A DNA stretch of 64,000 nt from Argyresthia goedartella (taxonomy: Eukaryota; Arthropoda; Insecta; Lepidoptera; Argyresthiidae). Below the pieces are notes generated by a model, which saw only the letters and a list, made by a program, of their open reading frames with translations, was not told the origin of the DNA and searched no databases. The DNA lies in assembly GCA_949825045.1 (NCBI GenBank), contig OX463835.1, forward strand, positions 22,709,201-22,773,200. Direction: 5' to 3'. Position 1 is the first letter of the stretch; every line of letters starts with the position of its first letter. Shown in pieces: positions 41,021 through 52,571 of the stretch. Position numbers and translations under genes: made by a program.

Positions 41021-43922
41021 TCAGGCATCTGACTTCTGCAGGTGCAGAAGGTGTTTTCTACATGCAAGTTTGAAACTGGCAATAGAATTGTGAACTCGGA
41101 TTGGTGGTGGCAGGTTGTTCCAACACTTCGTCGCCAGATACCTGAAACTGCCCCGAAAAGCAGCTGATCGATGTCGAGGGATTGTTAAAATGCTGGTTGT
41201 AGTCCTGTTGATGTAGTGACGAGATACCCGCCATTTAAGCTTTTCAAATAAATACTCTGGTGTTTGTTGCCTTATCACACCAAATAAGAGGGAGGCAAGA
41301 TGTAGTTGCAGCCTACCATTGATATTGAGCATGTTGGCCTTGTTCAGGTAAGGAGTAATGTGACTACGAGAAGGGATGGTAAAGCAGAACCTGGCGCATG
41401 CGTTCTGAACTCTTTGCAGCAACCGGTGAGTGCGTTTGAGCAAACAGGGCCCGTATACTGTAATGCCATAATTTAATTTTGAGAGAACCAATGACTCACA
41501 CAGTAGTATGCGCATTTGTTCGCTCAGATAATTTCGGATCCTATACAATATATTTAGTCTATAGAAACAGTTTTTGACTACGTCAAGAACATGCTTCTCG
41601 AAACGTAATTGGTTATCCATGATAATACCAAGATTTCGGGCCTCACATACACGTTCAATAGGGACACCTGCAATAGTTACTTGTGGATTTAGGTTAGTAA
41701 ATGTCTCTATCTGATTTTTTGACCCTAATATGTATTTGGACTTAATAGGATTTAAGACCAAGGCGTTCCTCGTAGACCAGTTGTTCACTCTATTCAAGTC
41801 ATCGTTAATACGTCTAACGCAGTCGAGAAAGTTGTTTTTATTTAGACTAGTATAAATCTGCAGGTCATCTGCATAAATGTGGTAATGACAATGATTAATG
41901 CACTTTGTGACATCGGCGCTGTAGATGATAAATAATAGTGGCCCTAAGATTGAACCTTGGGGGACACCCCTGTCGGTACTAACAGTTTGTGATTGATCGC
42001 AGCTACCATCGGCCTTCCTTAGTACCACCTGCTGACTACGAGCCCTAAGATAGGTTTGAAACCATCGCACCGCGGCAACATCAAAGCCGTAGTAGCTCAG
42101 CTTGGACAGCAACAGACTAACATTGATCGAGTCGAAGGCTCTAGAATAATCCAGGAGTGTAAGGATTGTTCCATTTCCGGAGTCCTGCGCCGCGAGTATG
42201 TTGTCAACAACATCAAGAAGGGCTGATGTTGTGCTCCTTTTCTTTCTAAATCCTGATTGAAATTTGAGCAGAATAGATATTTTTTCAGCATACAAGACGA
42301 CCTGCTTGTAAACGACTTTCTCCAAAATCTTAGACAAAAAGGGAAGTATGCTAATTGGACTTAAATCCGATACGGTTTGAGGATCACTAGTTTTTGGAAA
42401 AGGTCGTATAATGGCATTTTTCCAAGGGGTCGGAAAGGTGCTGGTAGAAATCGATCTGTTAATTATTTCAGTGATTATTTTAAGAGTGTGTGGTAGCGTC
42501 AGAGTTATCATGCTCATGGTAATGTTATCCGATCCACAGGAGTCAGATCCCATTCCACAAATGATCTTTCCGATGTCGTACTCGCTAATAGAACGAAGCT
42601 GGAAAACAGCCGGACTATTTCTATGAAATTCGAAGAAAGAAAGTTCCGATATTGTTACAGAGTTGTCCCCAGGAACATTAATAAAGTGTGCATTCATTTC
42701 ATCGGATTTAGCGAAGTTATCAGGGATATCTATGGATTTCTTAACGTTATGTATTGCAGTTTCTCTTAGATTTTTCCACAACAGTTTAGGTTTATTTATG
42801 TTTTTGTTTATGTGGTGTTCAAAATAAGCTTTTTTTTCTGCGTACAAACTGGCATTCGCAAAATGCTTCAAAGATTTGTACTCTTGGCGATGAGCAGGCA
42901 ATTTTGACACTTTGTAGGTCTTGTGAGCATTATCCCGGAGGTGCATTATGTGCCGTAAATTACTTGTCAGCCAAGGCATAGTTTTCTCTTTAATGGTGGT
43001 AATTTTTATGGGTGCATGTTTATCAAATAATTCCAGGACTGTTACTTCGAACGCTCTAAGTATGTCATCAACGTTTTCGTGCTCCAGAGCAGAATCCCAG
43101 TTAATTTTATGCAGGTCAATGTCAAACGACTGCAGGTTTATATTTTTGATCGGCCTGTACAGAACTTTACGTGGTATATATTTCTCCCTTTTAACCTTTA
43201 TTGTAACAGTTACAAACGCGTGTGCACCGAGGTCAGGAATATGATCCACACAGACTTGAGTTACACCGGCATTAGTGCAGAAAAGGTCTATAAGCGTTGC
43301 GCTGGTATCGGTGAAATGTGTTGGCTCGGCTACATAATTTGTTAACTTAGTATAGTCAAGGAATTGCTGCAACTTATGTGTCATAGCATTCCCCGGACCA
43401 TGCAAATCAATATTAAAGTCACCAGTTAATACAATGCGGTCGAACTTTGAAAACGTAGATATTGAGTCAGTCAGTGCATCCAAAAAGTCATCCACAGCCA
43501 TCCACTGAGGACGATAGGCAGTTCCGACTATGATTTTTATTGATTTAATATTCAAAGAAAGCCACATTTGCTCGACTTTGAACTCAGATAGCGGATGAGG
43601 GTAGATTTTTGCTTTCATACCTAAATTAATGTAAAAAGCAATAGCTCCACTCCATTGAGCGAGCTACATGGCGCAGTCTGTATCCGGGCACTGTCGGCGC
43701 GCGCCCCACCTCCCCGTCCCTGAGCCAAGTTTCGTTAATAGCTACAATATCGGGCGATCTTTGCAACATAGCTACCGTGAACTCATCATGCCCAGTATTC
43801 AGCGAGCCCGCGTTCCAGAGTGAAATTTTAATTAGTTTATTGCTAAGCTCTGTTGTAAATAGCAGTATGGATATAATGTGAGTCGGTATAAGTCGTCGGA
43901 AGAAAGGATATAATACGTACAA
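41021..43922 (-). pseudogene. LINE Y ORF2: endonuclease plus reverse transcriptase, one frameshift
   Basis: The endonuclease starts near 43830 (ISLWNAGSLNTGHDEF) and shows AINETWLRDGE. A frameshift near 43650-43630 breaks the frame; after it the sequence continues as AFYINLGMKAKIYPHP and the frame 43618-41021 is open. That part has TAYRPQW, LTGDFNIDLHG and DLGAHAFV (endonuclease), then LSPISILPFLSKILEK, SGFRKKRSTT, LLDYSRAFDSI (motif A), GVPQGSILGPLLF, HIYADDLQIY (motif C) and ARNLGIIMDNQL. It ends with CWNNLPPPIRVHNS and a stop at 41021. Catalytic residues are intact, so only the frameshift inactivates this copy. The related plus-strand copy at 49276-51797 helps confirm the frame. Confidence 0.87.
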
Positions 43923-44269
43923 AAGTAAAACGGTAGTGCGTAAGCAAAGGAATGCGGCGAGAATAGTGAATGAAGTGTATCGGTTCGCTCCCAGAAACCA
44001 GTTTCATGCGAGTAATCACCTCATTCGCCGCTGCGTACACACACAGCAGTACGTCTACGGCTCGAAATAAGTAAAATACGGTGATGGCAAACCAAATAGA
44101 CATATTCGTGTAAAAAAATATATAACTTGAGGGTGAATCGAATCCGTGAGTGTTTACAAAATGACATACTATAAAAACACATAAGAAGACAGTGGATACA
44201 ATGATATGAGTGCAAATTATAATAAAACAAAGTGAGCAAGGATGTAAGTATCGCAATATTACTTGCTCA

Positions 44270-45508
44270 TTAGGCGTTGATAGGACTTGAGTAATTGCCA
44301 AAAACACGGTCAAGATCAGCTTCGCATCGGATATAGCAGATCTTAGAGGTTTTAGTTAGCCTGGCTTGGACAAGACCATCCCTGGTCCAGATAAACTGTC
44401 ACTGCTTTCCTACTTCGCGAGCTTTGGCAAATAGCACTCGGTTTTCTTTAGTCAGTCGTTCATTGACATGCAACTTCTGAGGTGTATGGGGTGGGAGGCC
44501 GAGTCCCTCGGTGGTGGTTCCGCGCCGCACCTTTGCGCCCTTCAGCAGCTCTTCGCGGACGGATCGCCGAGCCAGCCGCACGACGATGGGCCGCGGCCGG
44601 TGCTTGCGGGGTAAGCCGCTTGCCTCCGCCACTGCTACAAGTGGGGCACCCTCGCCCCGCGGTGCGCCGACACGCGTCGCGCTGACCACCTCTCGCTCGT
44701 CCAGCGTCACGCCGAGTTTCTGTGCCGCGGCGGTCACGATGTGCAGAACTGATTCTCCCTCGTACTCCAGTATGCAGGTGAGCTCGACGTCGTTCAGTAG
44801 CGATGCTTGGTCACGTTGTCTCGCCGCTGCCCTCAGCTTATTGACCGACTCTTGCAGCTCGGCCACTTGCGAGGATTTCAACCGATCTTTTAATTCTGCC
44901 AGTTCATCTCTCAGGACTGCATTCTCGCTCTCAACTACAGTTACTCGGTCCTTAAGAACTGACATATTAGTGAGCAGCAGTTGGATGTCGGCTGATAATG
45001 AGCTCGTTGACGTGGAAATCTCCGTTTTGAGGGTATCGGTAAGGCAAGATCTCATCTGGTTTAATTTACGATCTATTAATACTTCAAATTTCTCCAATGA
45101 GATCATATCCGGCGAGTTATGAATAGGAGAACGCAGCACAACATCGGCGATGTTCTCACAGGATTCGACAACATCTACTGCCTGTTCTTTACTCTGCCCA
45201 ACCTTGATCGATGAACCCAACTTGGAATCGGCCACATTCTTATCAGGCTTAATCACACCAGGCCTCTGCTTGCTGCCCACTGGAGTATTGTCATTCCTCC
45301 CTCGGCGCTGACTGACGCTTGTGCAGGACGGTTTTGGGCAGCGCCAAGTAACCTTCAGGTCTGCATAATTATGTGCGTACTGTGCACTCGTCATGTTGAC
45401 GCATCCATGATGGTATGTACCACTACATACAATACAAACAAGCAGCTCTGTACGTGAGACAGTTTTACAGCAGCCAACACAATCCATAATGAAATAGGTG
45501 GGTTTCAA
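44270..45508 (-). pseudogene. LINE Y ORF1: PHD-type finger protein, one premature stop
   Basis: The frame starts at Met 45508. The first 60 residues form a PHD-like zinc finger (CVGC, CIVC, HHGC, CPKPSC), as in CR1-group ORF1 proteins. A coiled coil covers about residues 135-230. A basic C-terminal nucleic-acid-binding domain follows, with LNDVELTCILEYEG, HRPRPIVVRLARRSVRE and ERLTKENRVLFAKAREVG. A TGA at 44399-44401 ends the frame, but the same frame continues as QFIWTRDGLVQA and TSKICYIRCEADLDRVFG, the usual end of these proteins, to a stop near 44270. So the last 40 or so residues are cut by one nonsense change. The protein would coat LINE RNA. Confidence 0.85.
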
Positions 45509-45920
45509 TAACTAGAAAAAGCTGGAACACGCACAACGTCTCTGAGATGCTCGATCTACTTACGCGTCTGTACACTGACTACTCTTTGACGCGCGATTTG
45601 AGTCGATAACCGTCGTTCACGTAGGACGCTGTGAGCGGCCGCACTTGAAAATGAGTCTTCAGAGTAGGGCGCAGCGGCTAGAATGGCTTGCAGATGAACA
45701 CACAACAGAGTAACACTTGGCGGACAGCTGATTCAGATTTCTGTTATCACATACACGAAACTGCACACTATTATCGCGAGATTTTACGTAATAACTACTG
45801 ATTATATGTTAGTCTTTAGGAATTTACAAGACTTAGACCGAAAAGAGCATAATATACGTCTATTTTTAATTTTCTATCAGAGCAAAACAAAGAAGATGTA
45901 TCAACACCGACCGTGCGGTC
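45509..45920 (-). promoter_or_regulatory. LINE Y 5' UTR, presumed internal promoter
   Basis: About 410 bp between ORF1 and the target-site duplication, with no frames. The first bases on the minus strand, gaccgcacggtc, form a 12-bp palindrome. LINEs of this kind use an internal promoter near this start; that role is inferred. Confidence 0.5.
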
Positions 45921-45934
45921 GTATACAGTATAAG

Positions 45935-46860
45935 TATATAGTTGTTAGCGTCTTTTTTAAGCTTAGTGTGCATTCTGTCTCGGTTTTTGATACACCTTAG
46001 CAAACCAACAGTAATCCACGGTTTAAATGTTATTTTGTTTCTGGGTAACTTAATGGTGATAGTATTTTTTAAAATAATAGTGTTCAGAAACTCTAAAAAC
46101 ATATTTGTGGCATAGTTTATGTCGCTTATCGCTAGTATTTTACTAAAATCCATTTGTTTGTAGTCATTCACAAGGTTTTCAAAGTTTAGTTTAGTGAATG
46201 TTTTGGTTTTATTAAAGAAGTTGTAGCCCCTAGTATGTAGACAAAGTAGAACGGATTCATGATCTGTTATAGCTGTTTGCAACTTAAATGTTATTGTTGT
46301 TTGTTTTGTTTTAATGATTGCGTGGTCAGGCAGCTTTTTCCACGCGTTGGCGTATAGTATGTTGGTGTTAGACCCATGTAGATTAGCATATCCAAGTATT
46401 CAGTTGCATCACTGTGTAATTCCGCAATATTTATATTTATATCTCCCACCAAGACGATACTCTTGAAAAACACCAGATTTTTCAATAGTATCTGTAGAGA
46501 GCTTAGGAATTTATCTATATTTTCAAATGAGGGGGGTCTATAAATAGCGATTATTACAAAATCCAATTTAGATTTAACAAGTAGACAGTTTGCTTTTTCC
46601 AAATTATATTCCTCTACACAAAAATTCAAAGCACTATTTAAGAAGACAACGACGCCATCATTTCGGTTAAAGTTATGTAAAGTTCTGTAATTTAAATATC
46701 CATCTAAAGTAGGTAGATTATTTACACACGATAACCAACATTCGCTAAGTACAATTATATCGCATTTTATTTTCATATTCGATAAAAGTATGCAAAGGCT
46801 ATCAAGATTATGATTTATGCTTCGAATATTCTGCTGTAGTAATACAACTGTTATACTTCA
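45935..46860 (-). pseudogene. LINE X, 5' half: endonuclease and linker
   Basis: From about 46859 the minus strand reads ITVVLLQQNIRSINHNLDSL, then VLSECWL, AIYRPPSFENID and LVGDININ, the endonuclease motif order. Near 46300 a frameshift moves the frame to 46282-45866, which carries ITDHESVLLCL (the catalytic SDH block, worn) and KPWITVGLLRCIKNRDRMH. The frame then meets the target duplication of LINE Y. The protein linker continues at 40292. No ORF1 is present upstream, so LINE X is 5'-truncated at about 46860. Confidence 0.8.
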
Positions 46861-46864
46861 GATG

Positions 46865-47440
46865 GCAAGGTTACAAGGTTAGGGCATCGATACATACTAG
46901 TGCCACCAAAATGTGTGTTTTACCTGTAACTGACAATTAAGGTTACTGTGAGTGTCTTAGCGTTAGTTGGTGGAACTCGCTGTATATAGATTTGCTTCCT
47001 CGTTTAAAGTTATTGTTATATTCTCACGTATATAGCTAGGTCAGAAGGTTATAACCACCATTTACGGTCGATAACACTTTTAGAATAAGGTTATTAGAAA
47101 GGTTTATTAAATCCACTTTATTATGAAATGTTATAGATAAAATATGTGTACATAATTTATTACAAGTAAGTATGAATAACATGCATAGCTCATTCATACT
47201 TACATGTAGTCATTATATTATGGTAGTTAGTTAAATATAAGGTAAGGAGTAAGCAGTTGCAAACTTTGATGGTTTGCTTGATAAATTGAAGTGAGTGATA
47301 AGATTTTCACATGTTAGTTTGAACTTAGTAATTGTAGGAACGTATAATCAAACAAGGGTCATAAAATTGTATATGATATAATAAAAATAAAAATATAAAA
47401 TACTAAAAAGTTAATAATAATAAAAATAAAGTTTTTTTTT
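46865..47440. other. No recognisable gene
   Basis: AT-rich sequence. A small inverted pair, acttgtaatgaata-like, lies near 47160-47205 (tacaagtaagtatgaata and tattcatacttacatgta), giving a local hairpin of about 15-bp arms. No coding potential. Confidence 0.45.
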
Positions 47441-47448
47441 TTTTCAAA

Positions 47449-47972
47449 CAGGCTTTTATTAAAAATGAACTAAAAAGTTTAAAATAAATTAACTCCAATA
47501 ACAAATATATCACTTTATAAGTTCATTGTAACCTTTAACGATAATGAAGCTTCTTCGTCTACGACAAAATAATTACATACCGTACATAATTATATATTTT
47601 TAACATTAATACCTTCACACTTTAATTGTTAAATCTTCCCGTTTTCATCACAGTCCCAATTTTATAAATAAAAGCGTGTTACATTGTGATAGCGAGAGGA
47701 AAAGAAGGTGATAATGTTCTTAAACATACCATCAAACTGTAACACGCTTTTATTTATGAAATTAGGACTGTGATGAAAACGGGAAGATTTAACAATTAAA
47801 GTGTGAAGGTTTTAATGTTAAAAATATATAATTACGTACGGTATGTAATTATTTTGTCGTAGACGAAGAAGCTTAATTATCGTTAAAGGTTACAATGAAC
47901 TTATAAAGTGATATATTTGTTATTGGAGTTCATTTATTTTAAACTTTTTAGTTAATTTTTAATAAAAGCTTG
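47449..47972. repeat. Long inverted repeat: two 235-bp arms, 54-bp spacer
   Basis: Left arm 47449-47683 (from caggcttttatt to agcgtgttaca) is matched in reverse complement by 47738-47972 (from tgtaacacgctt to aataaaagcttg) with only a handful of mismatches and no clear gaps. The spacer is 47684-47737. Weaker pairing continues outward for about 40 bp through A/T-rich runs. There is no reading frame. An RNA through this block would fold into a hairpin of over 230 bp. It may be a foldback-type DNA element or a source of small interfering RNA. Confidence 0.95.
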
Positions 47973-48189
47973 TTTTTAAAAAAGTTTTTTTTTCTTTATT
48001 TTTAACTTTTTATTATTTTTAAATCGAAATTTACTACGACGTAGTTTGTAGCACGTAGTAGCGTGTTTCCGTTATGTAGTCCGTAGCACGTTCACATAAT
48101 ATGTGCTGCTTTGAGCACTTAAAGTTTATGTATTTTATTTATATATTTATTTTTTTACATATTTGTAGTAAGGTAAAATAATGTTTAAA

Positions 48190-48348
48190 TTAGTTATGTA
48201 ATCACCAGTTATTTATTTGTAACGTTTCTCATTCTATCCATTTCTTTTAATGCATCAACATTACAAGGTTTCTTCGAAGTCAACTTCGAGCAGTCAAGTT
48301 CTTCGATTAGAAGACCTGCTAAAGACTTAACTCGGCTTTGGGGTCGGA
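48190..48348 (-). pseudogene. Helitron helicase C-terminal tail
   Basis: The minus strand reads SRVKSLAGLLIEELDCSKL, then SKKPCNVDALKEMDRMRN and a stop near 48222. This is the end of the Helitron RepHel helicase, collinear with the fragment at 31470-31655. Its upstream part is replaced by the 121-bp array. Confidence 0.8.
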
Positions 48349-48349
48349 C

Positions 48350-48833
48350 ATCTAGTATCAAAGTAGTCGTCAAAACAATTTAAACTAGCCCAAACTCGAT
48401 GGGGTTGCTTCGTTTAATTATGGAGTTCCTATGGGCCACCTTCCAGCTCCATCATCAGACCCTGGTTACCATCTAGTGTAAAATTACTCGTCAAGACAAA
48501 TTAAACGAGCCCAAACTCGATGGGGTTGCGTCGTTTAATTACGGAGTTCCTATGGACCACCTTCCAGCTCCATCATCAGACCCTGGTTACCATCTAGTGT
48601 CAAAGTACTCGTCAAGACAAATTAAACGAGCCCAAACTCGATGTGGTTGCGTCGTTTAATTATGGAGTTCCTATGGGCCATCTTCCAGCTCCATCATCAG
48701 ACCCTAGTTACCATCTAGTGTCAAAGTACTCGTCAAGGCGAATTAAACGAGCCCAAACTCGATGGGGTTGCGTCGTTTAATGACTGAGTTCCTATGGCCA
48801 CCTTCCAGCTCCATCATCAGATCAGCTCTATGT
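48350..48833. repeat. Tandem array, four 121-bp units
   Basis: The phrase caaactcgatg recurs at 48391, 48512, 48633 and 48754, an exact 121-bp period. Each unit contains attaaacgagcccaaactcg, gagttcctatgg and tccatcatcagaccctggtt. A single related unit lies at 31660-31860 next to another Helitron tail. Confidence 0.95.
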
Positions 48834-49000
48834 CATAATAATATTGCATTGTCATCCGATTTATACATGCATGCAAAATTTCAGCTCAATCGGAAAGCGG
48901 GAAGTGGATCAAATTTAACTTGCAAGATTTGATTACAGACACACAGACAGACAGACAACGGGACAGGTGAAACTAAATAAAAGCTTGTAAAAGCACTGAA
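48834..49000 (+). repeat. Conserved end block of the array-bearing element
   Basis: After the last unit the sequence runs through atgcaaaatttcagctcaat, a cacacagacagacagac run and ggtgaaactaaataaaagct. I recall this block as a common lepidopteran repeat end. It is noncoding and probably marks the true end of the element carrying the array. Confidence 0.5.
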
Positions 49001-49275
49001 TAATATGGTTATTTTGTTCAAGTGAGTGTAAATTCAAGATGTCTAGTTTCTTTACTTTTTTTAAATAGCTTTTTTGCTGGCCCCAATTATGTACAAAATG
49101 GTATGTTAACTACATGAAATAAGCAATAGATGCAATATGAAAATGATAATGTGAAGTTAGTCGCGAATCAACCACCAAACTCTGTACATTTTCTTATAAT
49201 TAAAAAACCCATAAAATGCAGTCTGATATTCATAGCTGTAGAATTTGACGTAAAAAAAAACTTGAACCCGCCAGA

Positions 49276-51797
49276 ATGATAACCTACAGACCATTAAAAG
49301 ACATTGACTGCAGTAATTTTCAACTAGACTTAAATACAATGGACTGGGACAGCATTTTATTACTAGACAACGTGAACGAGATGGTAAGACGATTTAATGA
49401 CTTGTTAACGGGGCTTTTTGACCGACATGCACCGCTGAGGACTATTGATGTGAGGGAGTCTCCAAAACCGTGGTTGACAATTACCGTGCGCTTGATGATG
49501 AGACTTCGAGACAATGCACATAAAAAGTCTAAGAAATCACGACAAGATTCCCATAAAACATATTACTTGGAACTTAAACATCTGGTGGTTTCAGCAGTAC
49601 ATAGTGAAAAACGGGCTTATTTTGAAAAAAAACATAAACTCTTGTTCGTCTAGCTCAAAAACTTTGTGGAAGAATCTCAAGCGCAGGATACTGACAGACA
49701 AACGTGATGTTGAACTACCTTCATACTTTACTGACACGGAGGAAATTAACAACCATTTCTTTTAATATTCCAGACAGATGTAACAATTTCAGACTTAACA
49801 TACTTTGAACACCACAGACACGACAAAGCAACTACATTCTCTCTCCAGACTGTAACTTCTGACACGATACTGAAAATACTGTCAAAAATTAGGACTTCGG
49901 TAAAAGGTATGGACGAAACTGACATAGACATGATTATACTGACATTACCTAGGACTTTAGATGTTATGACTGCTATTGTTAACCAAAGTATTATGACTCA
50001 CATATTCCCGACTGACTGGAAGACTGCAAAAGTTACCCCAATCCCCAAAATACCTAATCCTTCCCTAGTTTCAGATCTTCGCCCTATTAGTATTCTTCCG
50101 TGCATGTCGAAAGTGATCGAGAGGGTGGTTTGCAACCAGCTGTCGGAGTATCTGGAGGAGAACAGCCTACTGCCAGAATTGCAATCTGGATTTCGTAAAG
50201 GCCGTGGCACTACTACTGCATTGCTCGACGTTGTGGACAATGTGCTGTCTGCACTTGACGGCGGTAAGAGTATAATTCTGGTTTTGCTGGAATTCTCCAG
50301 AGCCTTCGATTGTTTAAATATTTCTCTTTTGCTTTCGAAAATGTCGTATTATGGATTTGACAGTTCCGCAGAGCGCTGGTTTGGTAACTATCTAACAGGC
50401 CGAATGCAGACGGTAGTTTTGCCAAAGCAGAATGGAACCCAGAGTTTTTCTACCACGAAGCCATTGACGAGAGGCGTACCACAGGGTTCTATTCTTGGTC
50501 CACTTCTGTTTATTCTGTACAATGCAGACATTTTTACAAGCATAGAGAAGTGCCAGTATCATCTGTATGCAGACGATGTCCAACATTATACATCAACCAG
50601 GCCTACCGATGCAGCTGCAGAAGTATGTGCTATTAATATAGAGTTAAACAAAATTGCTTCTTGGTCTGACCAAAATTGCCTTGAAGCCAAAAACCTTGGA
50701 CTACTGATGGATGGTGAAATGCATTTCGAAAACCACATAGTTAGGATCGTGACCAATTGCTTCTACCGCTAAAGGTTCTTTATAATATACGCGATTACCT
50801 TAGTACTGATTTGCGAATCAGTCTTTGTGAATCTCTGATATTATCGAGAATTAACTTCTGTGATGTCGTTTATGGTGGCTGTATACTTGGACGGACGACG
50901 AAGCTGATACAACGTGTCCAAAACGCGTGTGCACGTTTTTGCTTCAAAGTCCCTCCTAGATCCCACATCACCCCGTTCTTGAACGCCGCAAAACTTCTGA
51001 ATATGGATGCGCGGCGACAACTTCACCTCGCAACGTTGCTGTTTGGTGTTATGCGCTATGAAGCCCCTATCTTCCTGTTTAGAAGGCTAGAGTGGTCGGC
51101 GAGTCAGCGACGAATGAATAAGGAAGGAAGGATTCTTACACCTGCACATAGAGCGGCAGCGTTCCGTGGTAGTTTCAGATTTGCGGCGTCCAGGTGCTGG
51201 AATGATATCTCTCCCCCAGTCCGTGAAGCAACAAGTAGATACACCTTTCGGCGCAAGCTAAGGGTATACCTGCTTAATAAGCAGAGACTTACCATGTTCC
51301 TGATAACCCTTCCGTTACCTTATGACCTTCCGACTGGACTGGTAATCGCATTTTCTAAATTTTCTTTTTGGTGATGTTGTATTTCGTTGTCCTCTTTGGT
51401 ATCTTGTTTATGTTCCGCTCTGCTGTGCCATTTTGAATATTGAATTAGTATTTTGTTTTTATTTGTCTGTGGTGAGATGTGCTTAGGTTTTATGTTTTAG
51501 TTTTAGTTTTTCGTTTTAAAAATTGTTTATTTTTTATTACACTGACCAATATCATTGATACGTACTTTAATATATTTATTGTATTGAAAGCATGTTTACA
51601 ATTATAATATCATATGAATATTTATTAATGTATCTACACACTATGGCGTTTTTCACCTTAGCATTATGCTGAGTCAGCTACCATTTTGCAGCTGCTAAGG
51701 CGAATCGCGATAACGGTTTTGGTATGCGGTTGAACTTGTTGACTGTATGCGCCTCTGTCAGCTGTGAATAAGCATTTCTTTCTTTCTTTTTTCTTTT
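49276..51797 (+). pseudogene. LINE Y-family copy, 5'-truncated, broken frames
   Basis: The copy starts in the linker after the endonuclease (DWDSILLLDNVNEM; FDRHAPLRTI). It shows the RT with LVSDLRPISILPCMSKVIER, SGFRKGRGTTTALLDVV, LLEFSRAFDCL, GVPQGSILGPLLF and HLYADDVQHY, then the C-terminal RNFCDVVYGGC and CWNDISPPVREA blocks. Breaks are a shift near 49620-49760, an internal deletion of about 40 codons after WSDQNCLEA (near 50690) and a shift at 50760. The 3' UTR ends in (TTTC)n at 51772-51797, like LINE Y. The family match is clear from collinear motifs. Confidence 0.85.
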
Positions 51798-51829
51798 TAT
51801 ATTAAAAAGTTTATAGTCATCATGATGGG

Positions 51830-52110
51830 ACAGTATGGGGTTAATCTAGCTCAACACAGACCTTGCTGTTAATAATGTTGTGATTATTTATTCCTGCTTA
51901 TTAATTATAATAATTAATATTGTAATATTAGTATTAGTTAAGCACAACCAATTTTTAAAAGAGATCTAAAAATCAAACTGAACGAGTTTCTACGCCCTTT
52001 TTCTTCCACAGTGGTCCCATGTAGAGAAAACCCAAAAAATGATTTTTGCTAAGTAAATGTGATACATCTACAGTAATAAAGAAATTTGACTTTGAACTTG
52101 ACTTGTTTTT
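51830..52110 (+). repeat. CR1-like 3' UTR fragment
   Basis: It matches 7580-7845 closely (ggggttaatctagct, agcacaaccaatttttaaaagagatct, the ccacagtggtcc block) and ends with AATAAAG and tttgactttgaacttgac units. No coding sequence of the element is present. Confidence 0.85.
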
Positions 52111-52571
52111 TTATATTTGATAATGTAGTATAGTAAGGTATGAAATCCTATAAAATGCACTAATTTTATTGTTTACATTCTTAAAATGGAACCATCTACT
52201 GCATTTGAATGAAATGTTTACAAATTTTTTTCTTTATATTATTTAAATCTATCTAACACGTGATATTCTTTTAGCAAAGCATGTGACTATAACGCCTAAC
52301 TGATATTTTTAATGAAACTTGTTTTGAAAATTAAAGCACTGCATAGATTATTTGTACTAATTGTAACAATACAAACCCATAACGCGCTATTTGCGCTTGG
52401 TAATTTCTAAGGGCAGCTCAACGCGGCTCATCCCTCTATTGGTTAGAAAAAATGACTGCATAAGCGCTAGAGCATAAAAACTGACTTTATGTAACCGCAC
52501 ACCATAAAAAAATTTTTTTAGAGCATGAAAAGTGAGAAAGCTTTCAAAACAACTCCAGGGATAACACATAC

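Larger units (their letters stand above)
40308..45920 (-). mobile_element. LINE Y, near full length (5.6 kb), inserted in LINE X
   Basis: The element has a 3' tail of (TTTC)n on its coding strand (40308-40333), 3' UTR, ORF2, ORF1 with a PHD-type finger, and a 5' UTR up to about 45920. Flanks gtatgtagtaataag (40293-40307) and gtatacagtataag (45921-45934) are an imperfect duplication of about 14-15 bp. Removing LINE Y brings the LINE X endonuclease linker and RT linker back together. It belongs to the CR1 group by its ORF1 finger and ORF2 layout. It carries one frameshift in ORF2 and one stop in ORF1. Confidence 0.88.

Noticed and set aside
48350..48833. CRISPR-like regular repeats
   Set aside because: Units are 121 bp and contiguous with no spacers, in a eukaryotic setting; it is a minisatellite.
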